NCBI RefSeq assembly: GCF_052857255.1
Contig: NW_027526680.1
Span: 1 to 64,000, forward strand
Length of the DNA: 64,000 nucleotides
Origin: Amblyomma americanum
Lineage: Eukaryota > Arthropoda > Arachnida > Ixodida > Ixodidae
Direction: 5' to 3'
The notes beneath the pieces were generated by a model. That model was not told the origin of the DNA. It saw nothing but the letters and a program-made list of their open reading frames with translations, and ran no database searches. Position 1 is the first letter of the stretch; the number at the start of each line of letters is the position of its first letter. This document shows, in pieces, positions 49,073 to 63,169 of this stretch. Both the position numbers and the translations under genes were made by a program.

Positions 49073-50167
49073 GGCTCAAAACAACGGGATGCATCGTTTT
49101 AGATCGAAACTAGCACGATTAACGAGCATCCATTTTACAAGTCGTCGAAGAGTAGACGAGAGAAAGGGGTAAACGTTTTCTCTCAGAACTGCGCGAAAAC
49201 TCGTATTCCGTCTCAAAACAACGGGATACATTGTTTTAGAACGAAACTATCAAGATTCACGAGCATCAATTTTACAAGTCGTCGAAGAGTAGACGAGAGA
49301 AAGGTGTAAACTTTTTCTCTCAGAACTGCGCGAAAACTTGTATTCCGGCTCAAAACAACGGGATACATCGTTTTATATCGAAACTAGCAAGATTCACGAG
49401 CATCGATTTTACAAGTCGTCGCAGAGTAGACGAGAGAAAGGTGTAAATTTTTCTCTCAGAACTGCGCGAAAACTTGTATTCCGGCTCAAAACAACGGAAT
49501 ACATCGTTTTAGATCTAAACTATCAAGATTCACCAGCATCGATTTTACAAGTCGTCGAAGAGTAGACGATAGAAAGGTGTAAACTTTTTCTCTCAAAACT
49601 GCGCAAAAACTTGTATTCCGGCTCAAAAGAATGGGATACATCGTTTTAGATCGAAACTAGCAAGATTCACGAGCATCCTTTTTACAAGTCGTCGAAGAGT
49701 AGACGAGAGAAAGGTGTAAACTTTTTCTCTCAGAACTGCGCGAAAACTTGTATTGCGGCTCAAAACAACGGGATACATCGTTTTAGATCAAGACAAGCAA
49801 AATTCACGAGCATCGATTTTACAAGTCGTCGAAGAGTAGACGAAAGAAAGGTGTAAACTTTTTCTCTCAGAACTGCGCGAAAACTTGTATTCCGGCTCAA
49901 AACAACGGGATACATCGTTTTAGATCGACACTATCAAGATTCACGAGCATCGATTTTACAAGTCGTCGAAGAGTAGACGAGAGAAAGGTGTAAACTTTTT
50001 CTCTCAGAACTGCGCGAAAACTTGTATTCCGGCTCAAAACAACGGGATACATCGTTTTAGATCGAAACAATCAAGATTCACGAGCATCGATTTTACAAAT
50101 CGTCGAAGAGTAGACGAGAAAAAGCTGTAAACTTTTTCTCTCAGAACTGCGCGAAAACTTGTATTCC
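49073..50167. repeat. Domain B 8-unit higher-order repeat copy (1095 bp)
   Basis: A complete C-to-J run with GGGATGCATCG and CATCCATTTTAC in C, TTTTATATCG in E, CACCAGCATCG in F, and AAAGAATGGG with CATCCTTTTTAC in G. These tie it to the 38948 copy. The next unit start, with TAGCACC, is at 50168. Confidence 0.88.
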
Positions 50168-53139
50168 GGCTCAAATCAACGGGATACATCGTTTTAGATC
50201 GAAACTAGCACCATTAACGAGCATCGATTTTACAAGTCGTCGAAGAGTAGACGAGAGAAAGGGGTAAACGTTTTCTCTCAGAACTGCGCGAAAACTCGTA
50301 TTCCGTCTCAAAACAACGGGATACATTGTTTTAGAACGAAACTATCAAAATTCACGAGCATCAATTTTACAAGTCGTCGAAGAGTAGACGAGAGAAAGGT
50401 GTAAACTTTTTCTCTCAGAACTGCGCGAAAACTTGTATTCCGGCTCAAAACAACGGGATACATCGTTTTAGATCGAAACTAGCAAGATTCACGAGCATCG
50501 ATTTTACAAGTCGTCGCAGAGTAGACGAGAGAAAGGTGTAATTTTTTCTCTCAGAACTGCGCGAAAACTTGTATTCCGGCTCAAAACAACGGAATACATC
50601 GTTTTAGATCTAAACTATCAAGATTCACGAGCATCGATTTTACAAGTCGTCGAAGAGTAGACGAGAGAAAGGTGTAAACTTTTTCTCTCAGAACTGCGCG
50701 ATAACTTGTATTCCGGCTCAAAACAACGGGATACATCGTTTTAGAGCGATACTATCAAGATTCACGAGCATCGATTCTACAAGTCGTCGAAGAGTAGACG
50801 AGAGAAAGATGTAAACTTTTTCTCTCAGAACTGCGCGAAAACTTGTATTCCGGCTCAAAACAACGGGATACATCGTTTTAGATCGAAACTAGCAAGATTC
50901 ACGAGCACCCATTTTACAAGTCGTCGAAGAGTAGACGAGAAAAAGGTGTAAACTTTTTCTCTCAGAACTGCGCGAAAACTAGTATTCCGGCTCAAAACAA
51001 CGGGATACATCGTTTTAGATCGAAACTAGCACGATTAACGAGCATCGATTTTACAAGTCGTCGAAGAGTAGACGAGAGAAAGGGGTAAACGTTTTCTCTC
51101 AGAACTGCGCGAAAACTCGTATTCCGTCTCAAAACAACGGGATACATTGTTTTAGAACGAAACTATCAAGATTCTCGAGCATCAATTTTACAAGTCGTCG
51201 AAGAGTAGACGAGAGAAAGGTGTAAACTTTTTCTCTCAGAACTGCGCGAAAACTTGTATTCCGGCTCAAAACAACGGGATACATCGTTTTAGATCGAAAC
51301 TAGCAAGATTCACGAGCATCGATTTTACAAGTCGTCGCAGAGTAGACGAGAGAAAGGTGTAAATTTTTCTCTCAGAACTGCGCGAAAACTTGTATTCCGG
51401 CTCAAAACAACGGAATACATCGTTTTAGATCTAAACTATCAAGATTCACGAGCATCGATTTTACAAGTCGTCAAAGAGTAGACGATAGAAAGGTGTAAAC
51501 TTTTTCTCTCAAAACTGCGCAAAAACTTGTATTCCGGCTCAAAACAATGGGATACATCGTTTTAGATCGAAACTAGCAAGATTCACGAGCATCGATTTTA
51601 CAAGTCGTCGAATAGTAGACGAGAGAAAGGTGTAAACTTTTTCTCTCAGAACTGCGCGAAAACTTGTATTCCGGCTCAAAACAACGGGATACATCGTTTT
51701 AGATCGACACTATCAAGATTCACGAGCATCGATTTTACAAGTCGTCGAAGAGTAGACGAGAGAAAGGTGGAAACTTTTTCTCTCAGAACTGCGCAAAAAC
51801 TTGTATTCCGGCTCAAAACAACAGGATACATCGTTTTTAGATCGAAACAATCAAGATTCACGAGCATCGATTTTACAAATCGTCGAAGAGTAGACGAGAA
51901 AAAGCTGTAAACTTTTTCTCTCAGAACTGCGCGAAAACTTGTATTCCGGCTAAAAACAACGGGATACATCGTTTTAGAGCGATACTATCAAGATTCACGA
52001 GCATCGATTCTACAAGTCGTCGAAGAGTAGACGAGAGAAAGATGTAAACTTTTTCTCTCAGAACTGCGCGAAAACTTGTATTCCGGCTCAAAACAACGGG
52101 ATACATCGTTTTAGATCGAAACTAGCAAGATTCACGAGCATCCATTTTACAAGTCGTCGAAGAGTAGACGAGAGAAAGGGGTAAACGTTTTCTCTCAGAA
52201 CTGCGCGAAAACTCGTATTCCGTCTCAAAACAACGGGATACATTGTTTTAGAACGAAACTATCAAGATTCACGAGCATCAATTTTACAAGTCGTCGAAGA
52301 GTAGACGAGAGAAAGGGGTAAACGTTTTCTCTCAGAACTGCGCGAAAACTCGTATTCCGTCTCAAAACAACGGGATACATCGTTTTAGATCTAAACTATC
52401 AAGATTCACGAGCATCGATTTTACAAGTCGTCGAAGAGTAGACGATAGAAAGGTGTAAACTTTTTCTCTCAAAACTGCGCAAAAACTTGTATTCCGGCTC
52501 AAAACAATGGGATACATCGTTTTAGATCGAAACTAGCAAGATTCACGAGCATCGATTTTACAAGTCGTCGAAGAGTAGACGAGAGAAAGGTGTAAACTTT
52601 TTCTCTCAGAACTGCGCGAAAACTTGTATTGCGGCTCAAAACAACGGGATACATCGTTTTAGATCAAGACAAGCAAAATTCACGAGCATCGATTTTACAA
52701 GTCGTCGAAGAGTAGACGAAAGAAAGGTGTAAACTTTTTCTCTCAGAACTGCGCGAAAACTTGTATTCCGGCTCAAAAGAACGGGATACATCGTTTTAGA
52801 TCGACACTATCAAGATTCACGAGCATCGATTTTACAAGTCGTCGAAGAGTAGACGAGAGAAAGGTGTAAACTTTTTCTCTCAGAACTGCGCGAAAACTTG
52901 TATTTCGGCTCAAAACAACGGGATACATCGTTTTAGGTCGAAACAATCAAGATTCACGAGCATCGATTTTACAAATCGTCGAAGAGTAGACGAGAAAAAG
53001 CTGTAAACTTTTTCTCTGAGAACTGCGCGAAAACTTGTATTCCGGCTCAAATCAACGGGATACATCGTTTTAGATCGAAACTATCAAGATTCACGAGCAT
53101 CAATTTTACAAGTCGTCGAAGAGTAGACGAGAGAAAGGT

Positions 53140-56100
53140 GTAAATTTTTCTCTCAGAACTGCGCGAAAACTTGTATTCCGGCTCAAAACAACGGAATACA
53201 TCGTTTTAGATCTAAACTATCAAGATTCACGAGCATCGATTTTACAAGTCGTCGAAGAGTAGACGATAGAAAGGTGTAAACTTTTTCTCTCAAAACTGCG
53301 CAAAAACTTGTATTCCGGCTCAAAACAATGGGATACATCGTTTTAGATCGAAACTAGCAAGATTCACGAGCATCGATTTTACAAGTCGTCGAAGAGTAGA
53401 CGGGAGAAAGGTGTAAACTTTTTCTCTCAGAACTGCGCGAAAACTTGTATTGCGGCTCAAAACAACGGGATACATCGTTTTAGATCAAGACAAGCAAAAT
53501 TCACGAGCATCAATTTTACAAGTCGTCGAAGAGTAGACGAAAGAAAGGTGTAAACTTTTTCTCTCAGAACTGCGCGAAAACTTGTATTCCGGCTCAAAAC
53601 AACGGAATACATCGTTTTAGAGCGATACTATCAAGATTCACGAGCATCGATTCTACAAGTCGTCGAAGAGTAGACGAGAGAAAGGTGTAAACTTTTTCTC
53701 TCAGAACTGTGCGAAAACTTGTATTCCAGCTCAAAACAACGGGATACATCGTTTTAGATCGAAACTAGCAAAATTCACGAGCATCAATTTTACAAGTCGT
53801 CGAAGAGTAGACGAGAGAAAGGTGTAAACTTTTTCTCTCAGAACTGCGTAAAAACTTGTATTCCGGCTCAAAACAACGGGATACATCGTTTTAGAGTGAT
53901 ACTATCAAGATTCACGAGCATCGATTCTACAAGTCGTCGAAGAGTAGACGAGAAAAAGGTGTAAACTTTTTCTCTCAGAACTGCGCGAAAACTTTTATTC
54001 CGGCTCAAAACAACAGGATACATCGTTTTAGATCGAAACTAGCAAGATTCACGAGCATCGATTTTACAAGTCGTCGAAGAGTAGACGAGAGAAAGGTGTA
54101 AACATTTTCTCTCAGAACTGCGCGATAACTTGTATTCCGGCTCAAAACAACGGGATACATCGTTTTAGAGCGATACTATCAAGATTCACGAGCATCGATT
54201 CTACAAGTCGTCGAAGAGTAGACGAGAGAAAGATGTAAACTTTTTCTCTCAGAACTGCGCGAAAACTTGTATTCCGGCTCAAAACAACGGGATACATCGT
54301 TTTAGATCGAAACTAGCAAGATTCACGAGCATCCATTTTCCAAGTCGTCGAAGTGTAGACGAGAGAAAGGTGTAAACTTTTTCTCTCAGAACTGCGCGAA
54401 AACTAGTATTCCGGCTCAAAACAACGGGATACATCGTTTTAGATCGAAACTAGCACGATTAACGAGCATCGATTTTACAAGTCGTCGAAGAGTAGACGAG
54501 AGAAAGGGGTAAACGTTTTCTCTCAGAACTGCGCGAAAACTCGTATTCCGTCTCAAAACAACGGGATACATTGTTTTAGAACGAAACTATCAAGATTCAC
54601 GAGCATCAATTTTACAAGTCGTCGAAGAGTAGACGAGAGAAAGGTGTAAACTTCTTCTCTCAGAACTGCGCGAAAACTTGTATTCCGGCTCAAAACAGGG
54701 ATGCATCGTTTTAGATCGAAACTAGCACGATTAACGAGCATCGATTTTACAAGTCGTCGAAGAGTAGACGAGAGAAAGGGGTAAACGTTTTCTCTCAGAA
54801 CTGCGCGAAAACTCGTATTCCGTCTCAAAACAACGGGATACATTGTTTTAGAACGAAACTATCAAGATTCACGAGCATCGATTTTACAAGTCGTCGAAGA
54901 GTAGACGAGAGAAAGGTGTAAACTTTTTCTCTCAGAACTGCGCGAAAACTTGTATTCCGGCTCAAAACAACGGGATATATCGTTATAGATCGAAACTAGC
55001 AAGATTCACGAGCATCGATTTTACAGGTCGTCGCAGAGTAGACGAGAGAAAGGTGTAAATTTTTCTCTCAGAACTGCGGGGAAAACTTGTATTCCGGCTC
55101 AAAACAACGGAATACATCGTTTTAAATCGAAACTAGCAAGATTCACGAGCATCCATTTTACAAGTCGTCGAAGAGTAGACGAGAAAAAGGTGTAAACTTT
55201 TTCTCTCAGAACTGCGCGAAAACTAGTATTCCGGCTCAAAACAACGGGATACATCGTTTTAGATCGAAACTAGCACGATTAACGAGCATCGATTTTACAA
55301 GTCGTCGAAGAGTAGACGAGAGAAAGGGGTAAACGTTTTCTCTCAGAACTGCGCGAAAACTCGTATTCCGTCTCAAAACAACGGGATACATTGTTTTAGA
55401 ACGAAACTATCAAGATTCACGAGCATCAATTTTACAAGTCGTCGAAGAGTAGACGAGAGAAAGGTGTAAACTTTTTCTCTCAGAACTGCGCGAAAACTTG
55501 TATTCCGGCTCAAAACAACGGGATACATCGTTTTATATCGAAACTAGCAAGATTCACGAGCATCGATTTTACAAGTCGTCGCAGAGTAGACGAGAGAAAG
55601 GTGTAAATATTTCTCTCAGAACTGCGCGAAAACTTGTATTCCGGCTCAAAACAACGGAATACATCGTTTTAGATCTAAACTATCAAGATTCACCAGCATC
55701 GATTTTACAAGTCGTCGAAGAGTAGACGATAGAAAGGTGTAAACTTTTTCTCTCAAAACTGCGCAAAAACTTGTATTCCGGCTCAAAAGAATGGGATACA
55801 TCGTTTTAGATCGAAACTAGCAAGATTCACGAGCATCGATTTTACAAGTCGTCGAAGAGTAGACGAGAGAAAGGTGTAAACTTTTTCTCTCAGAACTGCG
55901 CGAAAACTTGTATTGCGGCTCAAAACAACGGGATACATCGTTTTAGATCAAGGCAAGCAAAATTCACGAGCATCGATTTTACAAGTCGTCGAAGAGTTGA
56001 CGAAAGAAAGGTGTAAACTTTTTCTCTCAGAACTGCGCGAAAACTTGTATTCCGGCTCAAAACAACGGGATACATCGTTTTAGATCGACACTATCAAGAT

Positions 56101-57929
56101 TCACGAGCATCGATTTTACAAGTCGTCGAAGAGTAGACGAGAGAAAGGTGTAAACTTTTTCTCTCAGAACTGCGCGAAAACTTGTATTCCGGCTCAAAAC
56201 AACGGGATACATCGTTTTAGATCGAAACTAGCAAGATTCACGAGCATCGATTTTACAAGTCGTCGCAGAGTAGACGAGAGAAAGGTGTAAATTTTTCTCT
56301 CAGAACTGCGCGAAAACTTGTATTCCGGCTCAAAACAACGGAATACATCGTTTTAGATCTAAACTATCAAGATTCACGAGCATCGATTTTACAAGTCGTC
56401 GAAGAGTAGACGAGAGAAAGGTGTAAACTTTTTCTCTCAGAACTGCGCGATACCTTGTATTCCGGCTCAAAACAACGGGATACATCGTTTTAGATCGAAA
56501 CTAGCAAGATTCACGAGCATCCATTTTACAAGTCGTCGAAGAGTAGACGAGAAAAAGGTGTAAACTTTTTCTCTCAGAACTGCCCGAAAACTAGTATTCC
56601 GGCTCAAAACAACGGGATACATCGTTTTAGATCGAAACTAGCACGATTAACGAGCATCGATTTTACAAGTCGTCGAAGAGTAGACGAGAGAAAGGGGTAA
56701 ACGTTTTCTCTCAGAACTGCGTGAAAACTCGTATTCCGTCTCAAAACAACGGGATACATTGTTTTAGAACGAAACTATCAAGATTCACGAGCATCAATTT
56801 TACAAGTCGTCGAAGAGTAGACGAGAGAAAGGTGTAAACTTTTTCTCTCAGAACTGCGCGAAAACTTGTATTCCGGCTCAAAACAACGGGATACATCGTT
56901 TTAGATCGAAACTAGCAAGATTCACGAGCATCGATTTTACAAGTCGTCGCAGAGTAGACGAGAGAAAGGTGTAAATTTTTCTCTCAGAACTGCGCGAAAA
57001 CTTGTATTCCGGCTCAAAACAACGGAATACATCGTTTTAGATCTAAACTATCAAGATTCACGAGCATCGATTTTACAAGTCGTCAAAGAGTAGACGATAG
57101 AAAGGTGTAAACTTTTTCTCTCAAAACTGCGCAAAAACTTGTATTCCGGCTCAAAACAATGGGATACATCGTTTTAGATCGAAACTAGCAAGATTCACGA
57201 GCATCGATTTTACAAGTCGTCGAAGAGTAGACGGGAGAAAGGTGTAAACTTTTTCTCTCAGAACTGCGCGAAAACTTGTATTGCGGCTCAAAACAACGGG
57301 ATACATCGTTTTAGATCAAGACAAGCAAAATTCACGAGCATCAATTTTACAAGTCGTCGAAGAGTAGACGAAAGAAAGGTGTAAACTTTTTCTCTCAGAA
57401 CTGCGCGAAAATTTGTATTCCGGCTCAAAACAACGGGATACATCGTTTTAGATCGACACTATCAAGATTCACGAGCATCGATTTTACAAGTCGTCGAAGA
57501 GTAGACGAGAGAAAGGGGTAAACGTTTTCTCTCAGAACTGCGCGAAAACTCGTATTCCGTCTCAAAACAACGGGATACATCGTTTTAGAGCGATACTATC
57601 AAGATTCACGAGCATCGATTCTACAAGTCGTCGAAGAGTAGACGAGAGAAAGGTGTAAACTTTTTCTCTCAGAACTGTGCGAAAACTTGTATTCCAGCTC
57701 AAAACAACGGGATACATCGTTTTAGATCGAAACTAGCAAAATTCACGAGCATCAATTTTACAAGTCGTCGAAGAGTAGACGAGAGAAAGGTGTAAACTTT
57801 TTCTCTCAGAACTGCGCGAAAACTTGTATTCCGGCTCAAAACAACGGGATACATCGTTTTAGATCGAAACTAGCAAGATTCACGAGCATCGATTTTACAA
57901 GTCGTCGCAGAGTAGACGAGAGAAAGGTG
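53140..57929. repeat. 35-unit tandem duplication (about 4790 bp), first unit
   Basis: Matches 57930-62230 at offsets of 4789 to 4791. Anchors are CAAAACAATG (53321/58110), GACGGGAG (near 53400/58190), GCTCAAAAC before GGAATACATCGTTTTAGAGCG (53592/58381), the 55498/60288 region (4790) and CGTCAAAGAG (near 57081/61871). The offset shifts by 2 at 54697, where this unit reads CAAAACAGGGATGC, and by 1 near 55080, where it has an extra G in GCGGGG. One difference near the left edge is GTCGAAG here versus GTCAAAG in the partner. Confidence 0.86.
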
Positions 57930-60900
57930 TAAATTTTTCTCTCAGAACTGCGCGAAAACTTGTATTCCGGCTCAAAACAACGGAATACATCGTTTTAGAT
58001 CTAAACTATCAAGATTCACGAGCATCGATTTTACAAGTCGTCAAAGAGTAGACGATAGAAAGGTGTAAACTTTTTCTCTCAAAACTGCGCAAAAACTTGT
58101 ATTCCGGCTCAAAACAATGGGATACATCGTTTTAGATCGAAACTAGCAAGATTCACGAGCATCGATTTTACAAGTCGTCGAAGAGTAGACGGGAGAAAGG
58201 TGTAAACTTTTTCTCTCAGAACTGCGCGAAAACTTGTATTGCGGCTCAAAACAACGGGATACATCGTTTTAGATCAAGACAAGCAAAATTCACGAGCATC
58301 AATTTTACAAGTCGTCGAAGAGTAGACGAAAGAAAGGTGTAAACTTTTTCTCTCAGAACTGCGCGAAAACTTGTATTCCGGCTCAAAACAACGGAATACA
58401 TCGTTTTAGAGCGATACTATCAAGATTCACGAGCATCGATTCTACAAGTCGTCGAAGAGTAGACGAGAGAAAGGTGTAAACTTTTTCTCTCAGAACTGTG
58501 CGAAAACTTGTATTCCAGCTCAAAACAACGGGATACATCGTTTTAGATCGAAACTAGCAAAATTCACGAGCATCAATTTTACAAGTCGTCGAAGAGTAGA
58601 CGAGAGAAAGGTGTAAACTTTTTCTCTCAGAACTGCGTAAAAACTTGTATTCCGGCTCAAAACAACGGGATACATCGTTTTAGAGTGATACTATCAAGAT
58701 TCACGAGCATCGATTCTACAAGTCGTCGAAGAGTAGACGAGAAAAAGGTGTAAACTTTTTCTCTCAGAACTGCGCGAAAACTTTTATTCCGGCTCAAAAC
58801 AACAGGATACATCGTTTTAGATCGAAACTAGCAAGATTCACGAGCATCGATTTTACAAGTCGTCGAAGAGTAGACGAGAGAAAGGTGTAAACATTTTCTC
58901 TCAGAACTGCGCGATAACTTGTATTCCGGCTCAAAACAACGGGATACATCGTTTTAGAGCGATACTATCAAGATTCACGAGCATCGATTCTACAAGTCGT
59001 CGAAGAGTAGACGAGAGAAAGATGTAAACTTTTTCTCTCAGAACTGCGCGAAAACTTGTATTCCGGCTCAAAACAACGGGATACATCGTTTTAGATCGAA
59101 ACTAGCAAGATTCACGAGCATCCATTTTCCAAGTCGTCGAAGTGTAGACGAGAGAAAGGTGTAAACTTTTTCTCTCAGAACTGCGCGAAAACTAGTATTC
59201 CGGCTCAAAACAACGGGATACATCGTTTTAGATCGAAACTAGCACGATTAACGAGCATCGATTTTACAAGTCGTCGAAGAGTAGACGAGAGAAAGGGGTA
59301 AACGTTTTCTCTCAGAACTGCGCGAAAACTCGTATTCCGTCTCAAAACAACGGGATACATTGTTTTAGAACGAAACTATCAAGATTCACGAGCATCAATT
59401 TTACAAGTCGTCGAAGAGTAGACGAGAGAAAGGTGTAAACTTCTTCTCTCAGAACTGCGCGAAAACTTGTATTCCGGCTCAAAACAACGGGATGCATCGT
59501 TTTAGATCGAAACTAGCACGATTAACGAGCATCGATTTTACAAGTCGTCGAAGAGTAGACGAGAGAAAGGGGTAAACGTTTTCTCTCAGAACTGCGCGAA
59601 AACTCGTATTCCGTCTCAAAACAACGGGATACATTGTTTTAGAACGAAACTATCAAGATTCACGAGCATCGATTTTACAAGTCGTCGAAGAGTAGACGAG
59701 AGAAAGGTGTAAACTTTTTCTCTCAGAACTGCGCGAAAACTTGTATTCCGGCTCAAAACAACGGGATATATCGTTATAGATCGAAACTAGCAAGATTCAC
59801 GAGCATCGATTTTACAGGTCGTCGCAGAGTAGACGAGAGAAAGGTGTAAATTTTTCTCTCAGAACTGCGGGAAAACTTGTATTCCGGCTCAAAACAACGG
59901 AATACATCGTTTTAAATCGAAACTAGCAAGATTCACGAGCATCCATTTTACAAGTCGTCGAAGAGTAGACGAGAAAAAGGTGTAAACTTTTTCTCTCAGA
60001 ACTGCGCGAAAACTAGTATTCCGGCTCAAAACAACGGGATACATCGTTTTAGATCGAAACTAGCACGATTAACGAGCATCGATTTTACAAGTCGTCGAAG
60101 AGTAGACGAGAGAAAGGGGTAAACGTTTTCTCTCAGAACTGCGCGAAAACTCGTATTCCGTCTCAAAACAACGGGATACATTGTTTTAGAACGAAACTAT
60201 CAAGATTCACGAGCATCAATTTTACAAGTCGTCGAAGAGTAGACGAGAGAAAGGTGTAAACTTTTTCTCTCAGAACTGCGCGAAAACTTGTATTCCGGCT
60301 CAAAACAACGGGATACATCGTTTTATATCGAAACTAGCAAGATTCACGAGCATCGATTTTACAAGTCGTCGCAGAGTAGACGAGAGAAAGGTGTAAATAT
60401 TTCTCTCAGAACTGCGCGAAAACTTGTATTCCGGCTCAAAACAACGGAATACATCGTTTTAGATCTAAACTATCAAGATTCACCAGCATCGATTTTACAA
60501 GTCGTCGAAGAGTAGACGATAGAAAGGTGTAAACTTTTTCTCTCAAAACTGCGCAAAAACTTGTATTCCGGCTCAAAAGAATGGGATACATCGTTTTAGA
60601 TCGAAACTAGCAAGATTCACGAGCATCGATTTTACAAGTCGTCGAAGAGTAGACGAGAGAAAGGTGTAAACTTTTTCTCTCAGAACTGCGCGAAAACTTG
60701 TATTGCGGCTCAAAACAACGGGATACATCGTTTTAGATCAAGGCAAGCAAAATTCACGAGCATCGATTTTACAAGTCGTCGAAGAGTTGACGAAAGAAAG
60801 GTGTAAACTTTTTCTCTCAGAACTGCGCGAAAACTTGTATTCCGGCTCAAAACAACGGGATACATCGTTTTAGATCGACACTATCAAGATTCACGAGCAT

Positions 60901-62230
60901 CGATTTTACAAGTCGTCGAAGAGTAGACGAGAGAAAGGTGTAAACTTTTTCTCTCAGAACTGCGCGAAAACTTGTATTCCGGCTCAAAACAACGGGATAC
61001 ATCGTTTTAGATCGAAACTAGCAAGATTCACGAGCATCGATTTTACAAGTCGTCGCAGAGTAGACGAGAGAAAGGTGTAAATTTTTCTCTCAGAACTGCG
61101 CGAAAACTTGTATTCCGGCTCAAAACAACGGAATACATCGTTTTAGATCTAAACTATCAAGATTCACGAGCATCGATTTTACAAGTCGTCGAAGAGTAGA
61201 CGAGAGAAAGGTGTAAACTTTTTCTCTCAGAACTGCGCGATACCTTGTATTCCGGCTCAAAACAACGGGATACATCGTTTTAGATCGAAACTAGCAAGAT
61301 TCACGAGCATCCATTTTACAAGTCGTCGAAGAGTAGACGAGAAAAAGGTGTAAACTTTTTCTCTCAGAACTGCCCGAAAACTAGTATTCCGGCTCAAAAC
61401 AACGGGATACATCGTTTTAGATCGAAACTAGCACGATTAACGAGCATCGATTTTACAAGTCGTCGAAGAGTAGACGAGAGAAAGGGGTAAACGTTTTCTC
61501 TCAGAACTGCGTGAAAACTCGTATTCCGTCTCAAAACAACGGGATACATTGTTTTAGAACGAAACTATCAAGATTCACGAGCATCAATTTTACAAGTCGT
61601 CGAAGAGTAGACGAGAGAAAGGTGTAAACTTTTTCTCTCAGAACTGCGCGAAAACTTGTATTCCGGCTCAAAACAACGGGATACATCGTTTTAGATCGAA
61701 ACTAGCAAGATTCACGAGCATCGATTTTACAAGTCGTCGCAGAGTAGACGAGAGAAAGGTGTAAATTTTTCTCTCAGAACTGCGCGAAAACTTGTATTCC
61801 GGCTCAAAACAACGGAATACATCGTTTTAGATCTAAACTATCAAGATTCACGAGCATCGATTTTACAAGTCGTCAAAGAGTAGACGATAGAAAGGTGTAA
61901 ACTTTTTCTCTCAAAACTGCGCAAAAACTTGTATTCCGGCTCAAAACAATGGGATACATCGTTTTAGATCGAAACTAGCAAGATTCACGAGCATCGATTT
62001 TACAAGTCGTCGAAGAGTAGACGAGAGAAAGGTGTAAACTTTTTCTCTCAGAACTGCGCGAAAATTTGTATTCCGGCTCAAAACAACGGGATACATCGTT
62101 TTAGATCGACACTATCAAGATTCACGAGCATCGATTTTACAAGTCGTCGAAGAGTAGACGAGAGAAAGGGGTAAACGTTTTCTCTCAGAACTGCGCGAAA
62201 ACTCGTATTCCGTCTCAAAACAACGGGATA
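57930..62230. repeat. 35-unit tandem duplication, second (shortened) unit
   Basis: Partner of 53140-57929. Near 62020-62063 it has lost one 137-bp repeat: after GACGAGAG it goes directly to AAAATTTGTATTCC. The first unit has GACGGGAG, then a full GCGGCTC/ATCAAGACAAG repeat, then AAAATTTG (57410). Offset falls from 4790 to 4653 at this point. The match then continues to about 62230, where CATTGTTTTAGAACG replaces CATCGTTTTAGAGCG. Confidence 0.85.
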
Positions 62231-63169
62231 CATTGTTTTAGAACGAAACTATCAAGATTCACGAGCATCAATTTTACAAGTCTTCGAAGAGTAGACGAGA
62301 GAAAGGTGTAAACTTTTTCTCTCAGAACTGCGCGAAAACTTGTATTCCGGCTCAAAACAACGGGATACATCGTTTTAGATCGAAACTAGCAAGATTCACG
62401 AGCATCGATTTTACAAGTCGTCGCAGAGTAGACGAGAGAAAGGTGTAAATTTTTCTCTCAGAACTGCGCGAAAACTTGTATTCCGGCTCAAAACAACGGA
62501 ATACATCGTTTTAGATCTAAACTATCAAGATTCACGAGCATCGATTTTACAAGTCGTCGAAGAGTAGACGATAGAAAGGTGTAAACTTTTTCTCTCAAAA
62601 CTGCGCAAAAACTTGTATTCCGGCTCAAAAGAATGGGATACATCGTTTTAGATCGAAACTAGCAAGATTCACGAGCATCCTTTTTACAAGTCATCGAAGA
62701 GTAGACGAGAGAAAGGTGTAAACTTTTTCTCTCAGAACTGCGCGAAAACTTGTATTGCGGCTCAAAACAACGGGATACATCGTTTTAGATCAAGACAAGC
62801 AAAATTCACGAGCATCGATTTTACAAGTCGTCGAAGAGTAGACGAAAAAAAGGTGTAAACTTTTTCTCTCAGAACTGCGCGAAAACTTGTATTCCGGCTC
62901 AAAACAACGGGATACATCGTTTTAGATCGACACTATCAAGATTCACGAGCATCGATTTTACAAGTCGTCGAAGAGTAGACGAGAGAAAGGTGTAAACTTT
63001 TTCTCTCAGAACTGCGCGAAAACTTGTATTCCGGCTCAAAACAACGGGATACATCGTTTTAGATCGAAACAATCAAGATTCACGAGCATCGATTTTACAA
63101 ATCGTCGAAGAGTAGACGAGAAAAAGCTGTAAACATTTTCTCTCAGAACTGCGCGAAAACTTGTATTCC
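62075..63169. repeat. Domain B 8-unit higher-order repeat copy (1095 bp)
   Basis: An eight-unit run ending at the C unit starting 63170. Its first member is a mosaic: GACACTATC on the left (type I) joined to GGGGTAAACG and ACTCGTATTCC on the right (type C). D to J follow in order, with GTCTTCG in D, CATCCTTTTTAC and GTCATCG in G, GACGAAAAAAAGG in H and AAACATTTTC in J. Confidence 0.84.

Noticed and set aside
49338..49565. A 75-codon plus-strand open frame recurring at 16493, 31003, 31550, 39213, 42085, 49338, 55498 and 60288
   Set aside because: Its recurrence follows from duplication of the D-E-F run that contains the TTTTATATCG variant. It crosses unit boundaries, has no recognisable domain or expression signal, and is not evidence of selection on a protein.
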